A stretch of 12,890 nucleotides of DNA from an uncultured Ruminococcus sp. (GTDB lineage Bacteria > Bacillota > Clostridia > Oscillospirales > CAG-272), in assembly GCA_902791785.1 (NCBI GenBank), contig CADAXH010000020.1:1-12890 (forward strand). The letters run 5' to 3'. How positions within the stretch are numbered: position 1 is the stretch's first letter; every line of letters starts with the position of its first letter. Made by a program: the position numbers and the translations under genes. Below the pieces are notes generated by a model. That model was not told the origin of the DNA. It searched no databases and was given only the letters and a program-made list of their open reading frames with translations. Below are positions 7,805 through 12,890 of this stretch, in pieces.

Positions 7805-8995
7805 ATGGAAGAACAGTTAAACAAAGACATAAATTCCGGAACTGATGAAAAAGCGGAACAGGAAGTGAAGAAAGAAGAAGTCAAGGCGCCCGGTCTCAGA
7901 ATGCCCGAACAGGACATAGCCAAAGGCATCGCAATCATACTCGTTCTTGCTCTGCATACACTGACTCTTAACCGCGGCATATACAATGCTCTCGGCGGTA
8001 TATTCGGGTTTATCATGCCGTTCTTCTTCTTTATGGCAGGGTATAACCATCGTCCATACCGCTACACGTACAAAGAGATAATCAAAAAGCGATTCAGACA
8101 GATTGTCATTCCGTTCTTCACCTATTCCATTGCCATACTCGTCATCGCAGCAGTCTATTACATGGCTGCGCAGGGGTATACAATAAAAGATGTCCTTTTG
8201 ACATATCTGAATCTGCTGCTCCATAAACCGTTCTGCAGACTTGTCGGAATTGAAGTGGTCAGCGGCGGGCTCAGCAGCTGCATCATGTCATTCTGGTTCA
8301 TCCAGCTGCTCTTTGTGGCATCCCTTATATTCTATGCCGTAGTTGATTATGCACTGGAGAAGGGATCGAGGCTTATATCCATCACGGCAGGTCTTCTGAT
8401 CGTCACCATGATATTCGCCCACTTCAACCTGTACCTTCCGTTCTACCTGGCTGAAGCGCCCGCAGTTGCAGCAATCATGCTGGCCGGTGCCTTCTTCGGA
8501 CAGAAACAGCTTCTGAGCAACAGGACAAAACTGATGTTCATTATAATTAACAGCATTGTGGCCTATGCTTTGTTCATAGTTCTGGCCCTGCTGTTCCAGG
8601 GATCAGGATTCATGGCAGGCGGGTCATTGTGGGATAAAAAAATCTACGAATGGGCAGTGCCGCTCAGTTTCGTGTTTGCAATTGTCGGAACATATCCCTT
8701 TGTTCACGTCTGCAGACTGCTGACAAGAACCGGAATAGTCTGCAAGGCGCTTGTATGGTGCGGAAACAGGTCCATGATACTGCTGTTCATCCACGGAGTG
8801 GTCCAGCTGTATGTGTGCCGTGTGTTCAACATGGAACCTTTCAGAATGTCCATTTTCTCTCAGGTCAATGACTTCAGGACGTTCTATATACTTGCAATTG
8901 AAATTGCCGTATCCGTGCTCATAATCATTCTTATTGAACTGTTCAAGAAGACACGGGCAAAACTTAAAGCAAAAAAAGCAGATAATGCTTCGTAA
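7805..8995 (+). CDS. Acyltransferase-3 family membrane protein
   Basis: This 396-residue integral membrane protein starts at ATG 7805, one base after the preceding stop. Its ribosome site (AGAGGGG, near 7790-7796) lies inside the end of the upstream gene, so translation is probably coupled. After a charged Glu/Lys-rich N-terminus (1-30) about ten hydrophobic helices can be traced: 38-58, 60-80, 98-120, 163-184, 189-207, 215-232, 242-264, 283-306, 316-340 and 359-380. Family features include DIAKGIAIILVLALH with conserved His51 in helix 1, FFFFMAGY (73-80), KKRFRQIVIPFF (94-105), FWFIQLLF (163-170) and the late motif NRSMILLFIHG ending near His330. Members move acyl groups, often acetyl, across or at the membrane onto peptidoglycan, O-antigen, teichoic or exopolysaccharide sugars. 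No extracellular SGNH domain is attached, so either a separate partner finishes transfer or this is a stand-alone type. The acceptor is unknown. Confidence 0.85.
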   Translation: MEEQLNKDINSGTDEKAEQEVKKEEVKAPGLRMPEQDIAKGIAIILVLALHTLTLNRGIYNALGGIFGFIMPFFFFMAGYNHRPYRYTYKEIIKKRFRQIVIPFFTYSIAILVIAAVYYMAAQGYTIKDVLLTYLNLLLHKPFCRLVGIEVVSGGLSSCIMSFWFIQLLFVASLIFYAVVDYALEKGSRLISITAGLLIVTMIFAHFNLYLPFYLAEAPAVAAIMLAGAFFGQKQLLSNRTKLMFIIINSIVAYALFIVLALLFQGSGFMAGGSLWDKKIYEWAVPLSFVFAIVGTYPFVHVCRLLTRTGIVCKALVWCGNRSMILLFIHGVVQLYVCRVFNMEPFRMSIFSQVNDFRTFYILAIEIAVSVLIIILIELFKKTRAKLKAKKADNAS

Positions 8996-9027
8996 AGCAG
9001 AATAAGCGGTTCAGACTACAAATACAT

Positions 9028-9069
9028 CGGCCGGCATTTTCTCCCGGAAAAGGAGATATATGCCGGCCG
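9028..9069 (+). terminator. Strong GC-rich hairpin between transcription units (probable terminator)
   Basis: CGGCCGGCAT (9028-9037) is exactly complementary to ATGCCGGCCG (9060-9069). Inside it TCTCC (9040-9044) can pair with GGAGA (9052-9056), leaving a seven-base loop, with T39-T57 mismatched and one base bulged. It begins 33 bases after the acyltransferase stop. Only three T follow (9071-9073), so it is not a textbook intrinsic terminator, but no other candidate is present. It could also act as an RNA 3'-end stabiliser. Confidence 0.55.
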
Positions 9070-9092
9070 CTTTGTGCAACTGCTCAAAACTA

Positions 9093-9121
9093 TTTACAAA
9101 ATTAATGCTTAACTGTATAAT
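9093..9121 (+). promoter_or_regulatory. Near-consensus housekeeping promoter for the kinase-lipoprotein operon
   Basis: TTTACA (9093-9098) and TATAAT (9116-9121) are separated by exactly 17 bases. This is one mismatch from the sigma-A/sigma-70 consensus, with an AT-rich spacer. Transcription would start near 9128, giving a leader of about 43 bases before the ATG at 9171. No operator dyad is evident around it. Confidence 0.8.
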
Positions 9122-9155
9122 TATTGGGTATAAGTTCAAAAAGCGAAAATTTTCA

Positions 9156-9163
9156 AAGGGAGG
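9156..9163 (+). promoter_or_regulatory. Ribosome binding site that fixes the kinase start at 9171
   Basis: AAGGGAGG lies seven bases before ATG 9171. The protein from that ATG begins MKKIWVIIVNVLLML, a classic membrane-insertion segment. An in-frame ATG at 9060 lies upstream of the promoter's -10 element and inside the hairpin, so it is not the main start. Confidence 0.85.
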
Positions 9164-9170
9164 AAAGAAT

Positions 9171-11711
9171 ATGAAGAAGATCTGGGTCATTATTGTCAAT
9201 GTATTGCTGATGCTTGCCATGCTGACCTTTGTTAGCGTTTATTCCTTCCTCGGAAACAGGGAATCGTTAAAAACGCAGATAGAGCATTTTGAAAACTCGG
9301 CTATCACAATGGAACACGTCACCGAGAATTATCTCGAGGGAGAACAGCGCATCTGCGACGTGTGGGCAACATACATAAACAATGAAAACATGTCACTGGA
9401 AGAGGCCGTTTCATTCATCAGGATTTCGCACGTTCTGGCCAATGCATCAGCACATATAGTTTATGCCGACACACTGAAAGGACTCTCCACAAAACCGAGA
9501 CATGATTCTCCCGACAATTATGACGTGACATATGAGAGGCTGAATCTTCTGAGCGATGTCAGCTGGATAGGCAGAATAGGCGAAGGAAACAATATAACCA
9601 GGGCATATACAAACCCCGTCAACGGCGAACAGTCCATTGCATTCTGCAACAAAGTCACGCTCAGGGATGACGAAACAGGAACTACAAGAGAAGCAATACT
9701 GCTTCGACTGCTTCCAACATCGGAACTTGAAGAAAAATGGGTGTTCCCTCGCGAAGAATACGAGAACTCGGAGCTCTCCATAATCGACTCTGACGGAGAT
9801 TACGTCATCAAGAGCCACTCATTCAAGAATTCGAGTTTCTTTGAATTCTACAAGTCATACACTTCCAGTGATGCTGCAGCAAATCAGGAGCTGTTCGAAA
9901 AGGTAACCACATCGACGGGTTCATTTACAATGATGAATTCCAAACACGAAGAATGCATCCTTGCCTACACACCTATTGATACGACGGACGGATGGGCGCT
10001 GCTGTGCTTCATGCCGATGAAGGATCTGAATGTGAATACGGAAAACTGGCTCCTTATAGGGTTTGTTTCCGCCGGTCTTCTTGTACTGTTCATTTTCGAT
10101 CTGCTGGTAATGATCAGATTCAACAGAAAGCTCCAGGATACGGCAAAAGAGGCAGAATCCGCAAACAAGGCAAAGACGGATTTCCTTTCAGCTATGTCCC
10201 ATGACATACGTACTCCGATGAATGCAATCATCGGACTTACGACAATTGCAGAAAAGAATATAGACGACAAAAAGCTCGTTGGAGAGAACCTGCGCAAGAT
10301 TACTCTCGCAAGCAATCATCTTCTGACGCTTATAAACGACATTCTGGACATTTCAAAAGTTGAGAGCGGAAAACTGAACTTCACTCCACAGACGTTCTCA
10401 ATAGTCGAGACGGTTGAAAACCTTGTGAACCTGTCTCAGCCGATGATCAGGGAAAAAGGTATAGATTTCAATTTCCGCGTCAGCAAAATGGAAAAAGAAT
10501 ACCTGTATGCCGACCAGCTCAGAATTAACCAGATATACATCAATATCCTTTCAAATGCAATCAAGTACACAGAGTCCGGCGGCCAGGTCAATGTTGACAT
10601 GGGTGAAGAGGAAAGCCCCAAACCGGGCTGCATAAGGCTGACATACAAGGTGTCCGATACGGGCATCGGTATGAGTCCCGAGTTCCTGGAAAAACTGTAT
10701 CAGCCGTTCTCACGCCAGGTGGACAGCCGCGTCAACAAGATTCAGGGTACAGGACTCGGTCTTGCAATTACAAAACAGATGGTTGACCTGATGGGAGGAA
10801 CCATCGACTGCCAGAACGAGCAGGGAAAGGGAACCACATTCACTGTTACACTGGATGTTCCTGTTTCGGACAAACAGAGAGAAGAAATGAAGCTCGATCC
10901 GATGGATGTTCTCGTAGTGGATGACGACCAGGTCCTTCTGGACACAGCTGTTGACACGCTTGATTCCCTCGGACTCAGGGTCGAATGTGCAACAAGCGGT
11001 CTTGAAGCTCTCGACAAGATAAAACACAGACACGAAACGAACAGCGATTACAGCATAGTCATAGTTGACTGGAAGATGCCGGACATCGACGGTGTTGAAA
11101 CAGTCAGAAAGATTCGCTCCGAAATCGATTCGGACACACCGATCCTTCTCATATCTGCATATGAGTGGTCGGATATTGAGGAAAAGGCAAAGCAGGTCGG
11201 TGCAAACGGATTCCTGTGCAAACCTCTGTTCCGTTCAACACTGTACGACAAAATCAGCGAGATACTCGGAACCGAGACAAAATCCGTTGAGCCGGAGAGC
11301 GATTATTCAGACCTCGACGGCATGAACATTCTCATTGCCGAAGACAACGACATTAACTGGGAGATCATATCTGCGCTGCTCGCCATGTACGGAATCACGA
11401 CGGAACGTGCGGAAAACGGACGTATCTGCGTTGAAAAAATGAAGAAGGCTGAAAAGGGAAGCTATAATCTGATCTTCATGGATATCCAGATGCCCGAGAT
11501 GAACGGACTTGATGCAACAAGGGCAATCCGTGCGCTTGACGATCCATGGGCTTCTTCGATTCCGATTATCGCCATGACGGCCGACGCATTCTCAGAGAAC
11601 GTCACAGAATGTCTCAATGCGGGAATGAACGGACACGTCGCAAAACCCGTAGACATAAAACTTGTCATAAAAGAAATTCGTAGAATAAAGGAAGGAAAAA
11701 CAACATCATGA
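9171..11711 (+). CDS. Hybrid sensor histidine kinase with two receiver domains
   Basis: The protein has 846 residues from ATG 9171. One membrane helix (about 4-27) precedes an extracellular sensor of about 265 residues (28-292), probably of the Cache type, then a second helix (293-315). The cytoplasmic part holds the dimerisation/phosphoacceptor domain with AMSHDIRTPMNAI (His344), the ATP-binding domain with its N box at NAIKYT (Asn462), DTGIGM (Asp496) and GTGLGLAI (526-533), then two receivers. Receiver 1 (about 578-700) has acidic residues 584-586, phosphoacceptor Asp633 (VDWKMP), Ser662 and Lys684. Receiver 2 (about 718-840) has Glu724/Asp725, Asp771 (MDIQMP), Thr803 and Lys825. All catalytic residues look intact. 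There is no HPt domain and no DNA-binding output, so phosphate must leave through a separate protein. Its own promoter lies upstream. The stop overlaps the start of the substrate-binding lipoprotein gene by four bases, which suggests co-translation and possibly joint ligand sensing. Confidence 0.95.
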   Translation: MKKIWVIIVNVLLMLAMLTFVSVYSFLGNRESLKTQIEHFENSAITMEHVTENYLEGEQRICDVWATYINNENMSLEEAVSFIRISHVLANASAHIVYADTLKGLSTKPRHDSPDNYDVTYERLNLLSDVSWIGRIGEGNNITRAYTNPVNGEQSIAFCNKVTLRDDETGTTREAILLRLLPTSELEEKWVFPREEYENSELSIIDSDGDYVIKSHSFKNSSFFEFYKSYTSSDAAANQELFEKVTTSTGSFTMMNSKHEECILAYTPIDTTDGWALLCFMPMKDLNVNTENWLLIGFVSAGLLVLFIFDLLVMIRFNRKLQDTAKEAESANKAKTDFLSAMSHDIRTPMNAIIGLTTIAEKNIDDKKLVGENLRKITLASNHLLTLINDILDISKVESGKLNFTPQTFSIVETVENLVNLSQPMIREKGIDFNFRVSKMEKEYLYADQLRINQIYINILSNAIKYTESGGQVNVDMGEEESPKPGCIRLTYKVSDTGIGMSPEFLEKLYQPFSRQVDSRVNKIQGTGLGLAITKQMVDLMGGTIDCQNEQGKGTTFTVTLDVPVSDKQREEMKLDPMDVLVVDDDQVLLDTAVDTLDSLGLRVECATSGLEALDKIKHRHETNSDYSIVIVDWKMPDIDGVETVRKIRSEIDSDTPILLISAYEWSDIEEKAKQVGANGFLCKPLFRSTLYDKISEILGTETKSVEPESDYSDLDGMNILIAEDNDINWEIISALLAMYGITTERAENGRICVEKMKKAEKGSYNLIFMDIQMPEMNGLDATRAIRALDDPWASSIPIIAMTADAFSENVTECLNAGMNGHVAKPVDIKLVIKEIRRIKEGKTTS

Positions 11712-12890
11712 AAAAACTGCTGGTAGTCATTCTGGTTATCTGCATGGCAATATCTCTTGTTGCATGTGCAGGCAAAACACCGGACGAAAACGAAGTATTC
11801 ACTCCGTCTCTGGACACAAACACAAACTGCAGCATAACTGTTGTCGGAAGCTATGACAACTTCGAGGCGCTGGAAGCAGAGTTTGACAGATTCAATGAAT
11901 TTTATCCGAATGTTAAGCTCACTTACCAGAAACTTGATGACTATGACAACACTCTTGGAACGGTGCTTGAAGGAAACAACAAGCCGAACATCTTCTTCTC
12001 AAGAGCATCTATGATAGGCAATGAAAAATTCAATGCTGTATTTGCTCACACGGAAGAATTGTCGGATCCTGCACTCAAGCTCAATCTGAACTGCATCAGA
12101 CCCGGTCTGATCAACCACGATGCGAACGGAAAAGTGCACATGGTTCCTGTTTTCTCAAGAACATACGGAATGCTGATCAACAGCGATTTGTTCAAAAAGG
12201 AAGGACTCAGCGTCCCGAAGACACATGCAGAGCTGATTCAGGTCTGCCAGGCGTTCATCGACAAAGGCTACAAGAGCCCGATGATGGGTTACACGGCAAA
12301 ATCCTCAAGCTGTCTCATGAACACAATAGCATATCCGCTGTTCATAGCAGCTCTGGCTGAAAAGCCCGAAGCACTGGAACTCGCAAACAAACTTGACCCC
12401 GCTGCAGGCGAATACATGCGTCCTGCTCTTGAGGCTGTAAAGCAGCTGGTGACAAGCGGTTTTGTTGACATTGAAGAGTGCGACAAGATTGCTGACAACT
12501 ACACCAAAGTAATCCTCCGCTTCTTCGAAGGCGATGTACCTATGATGGTCTGCGCAGGCGACACGGTTTCAGGAACAAAGAAACGTGAGAGCCAGTCTGA
12601 AGCATTCAAAAACAGTCCGTTTGAATATTCATTCTACCCGATCCCGATGAGTGACAAGGGCGGATACTTTATAGACAGTCCGTCAATTGAATTCTCAGTC
12701 AACAAGGATTGCGAAAACCTGGATATGACAAACGAATTCATGAGATTCCTGATTGCAAAGAAGGAACTGAACGAGATGGCTTCAATCAAGCGTCTTGTTA
12801 CTCCGACAAAGGACTTGTCTTTCGACTCGGTTTATGCTCCTTTTGCAAATGTTCCTACAGAACGCACAATTTCACCTGAAGTTCTCGGAA
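11708..12890 (+). CDS. Extracellular substrate-binding lipoprotein (3' end outside window)
   Basis: The ATG at 11708 lies in the ATGA that ends the kinase gene, with an upstream AAAGGAAGG site (11687-11695). The frame stays open to the window end, giving 394 visible residues; most family-1 binding proteins have about 420-450, so little is probably missing. MKKLLVVILVICMAISLVAC is a lipoprotein signal with lipobox LVAC and lipidated Cys20. The mature part has the layout of ABC-type carbohydrate/oligosaccharide-binding proteins: a first strand ITVVGSYDNFEALEAEFDRF, then YPNVKLTY, a central VPVFSRTYGMLINSDLFKKEG segment with the usual 'own start codon, own residue' pattern of this family, and a late FMRFLIAKKEL helix. 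It would sit on the outer face of the membrane and bind a small solute. The ligand is not readable. No permease gene is visible; one could lie beyond the window. Coupling to the kinase gene makes a sensory role plausible. Confidence 0.9.
   Translation, partial: MKKLLVVILVICMAISLVACAGKTPDENEVFTPSLDTNTNCSITVVGSYDNFEALEAEFDRFNEFYPNVKLTYQKLDDYDNTLGTVLEGNNKPNIFFSRASMIGNEKFNAVFAHTEELSDPALKLNLNCIRPGLINHDANGKVHMVPVFSRTYGMLINSDLFKKEGLSVPKTHAELIQVCQAFIDKGYKSPMMGYTAKSSSCLMNTIAYPLFIAALAEKPEALELANKLDPAAGEYMRPALEAVKQLVTSGFVDIEECDKIADNYTKVILRFFEGDVPMMVCAGDTVSGTKKRESQSEAFKNSPFEYSFYPIPMSDKGGYFIDSPSIEFSVNKDCENLDMTNEFMRFLIAKKELNEMASIKRLVTPTKDLSFDSVYAPFANVPTERTISPEVLG

Noticed and set aside
7171..8016. 281-codon minus-strand open frame
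   Set aside because: It lies antisense across the ligase and acyltransferase genes, which have full sets of family motifs; no ribosome site was seen and the composition is not protein-like.

Overview
The window (12,890 bases, GC estimated by eye in the mid-40s percent) looks like chromosomal DNA of a Gram-positive gut or rumen anaerobe of the class Clostridia. The evidence is strong GGGAGG-type ribosome binding sites, a consensus housekeeping promoter, a lipobox-bearing substrate-binding lipoprotein, hybrid sensor kinases of a type common in these bacteria, and a giant surface protein with a Thr/Glu-rich spacer as seen in Ruminococcus-like organisms. The genus cannot be fixed from the sequence alone. 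All five genes are on the + strand. No RNA gene, CRISPR array, insertion sequence or attachment site was seen.

Region 1 (1-5817) is the 3' part of a very large surface protein; its start lies before the window. It holds a chain of beta-rich modules, one possibly cohesin-like, then twelve tandem ~70-residue repeats with a 210-base period, a Glu-Thr-Thr spacer, one more folded domain, and a C-terminal membrane anchor without an LPXTG motif.

Region 2 (5818-8995) has a short leader with a GAAA-loop hairpin, then two tightly coupled genes one base apart. The first fuses a STAS domain (anti-sigma-factor-antagonist type, with its phosphorylatable serine in place) to a complete acyl-CoA synthetase-type adenylating enzyme. 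The second is a ten-helix membrane acyltransferase of the acyltransferase-3 family. My inference is that the first makes an activated acyl group under control of a phosphorylation or protein-binding switch, and the second moves an acyl group onto a cell-envelope glycan or other acceptor. This is the most unusual part of the window.

Region 3 (8996-12890) starts with a strong hairpin (probable terminator) and a near-consensus promoter (TTTACA, 17 bases, TATAAT). It then has a hybrid histidine kinase with an extracellular sensor and two receiver domains, overlapping by four bases (ATGA) with a substrate-binding lipoprotein that runs off the window end. The overlap suggests the lipoprotein and kinase are made together, perhaps as a ligand-sensing pair rather than, or as well as, part of a transporter.

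Two separate transcription units are likely: the STAS-ligase/acyltransferase pair, and the kinase/lipoprotein pair. Whether the giant surface protein is co-transcribed with the first pair is unclear, since the 114-base gap has only a weak terminator candidate and no clear promoter.
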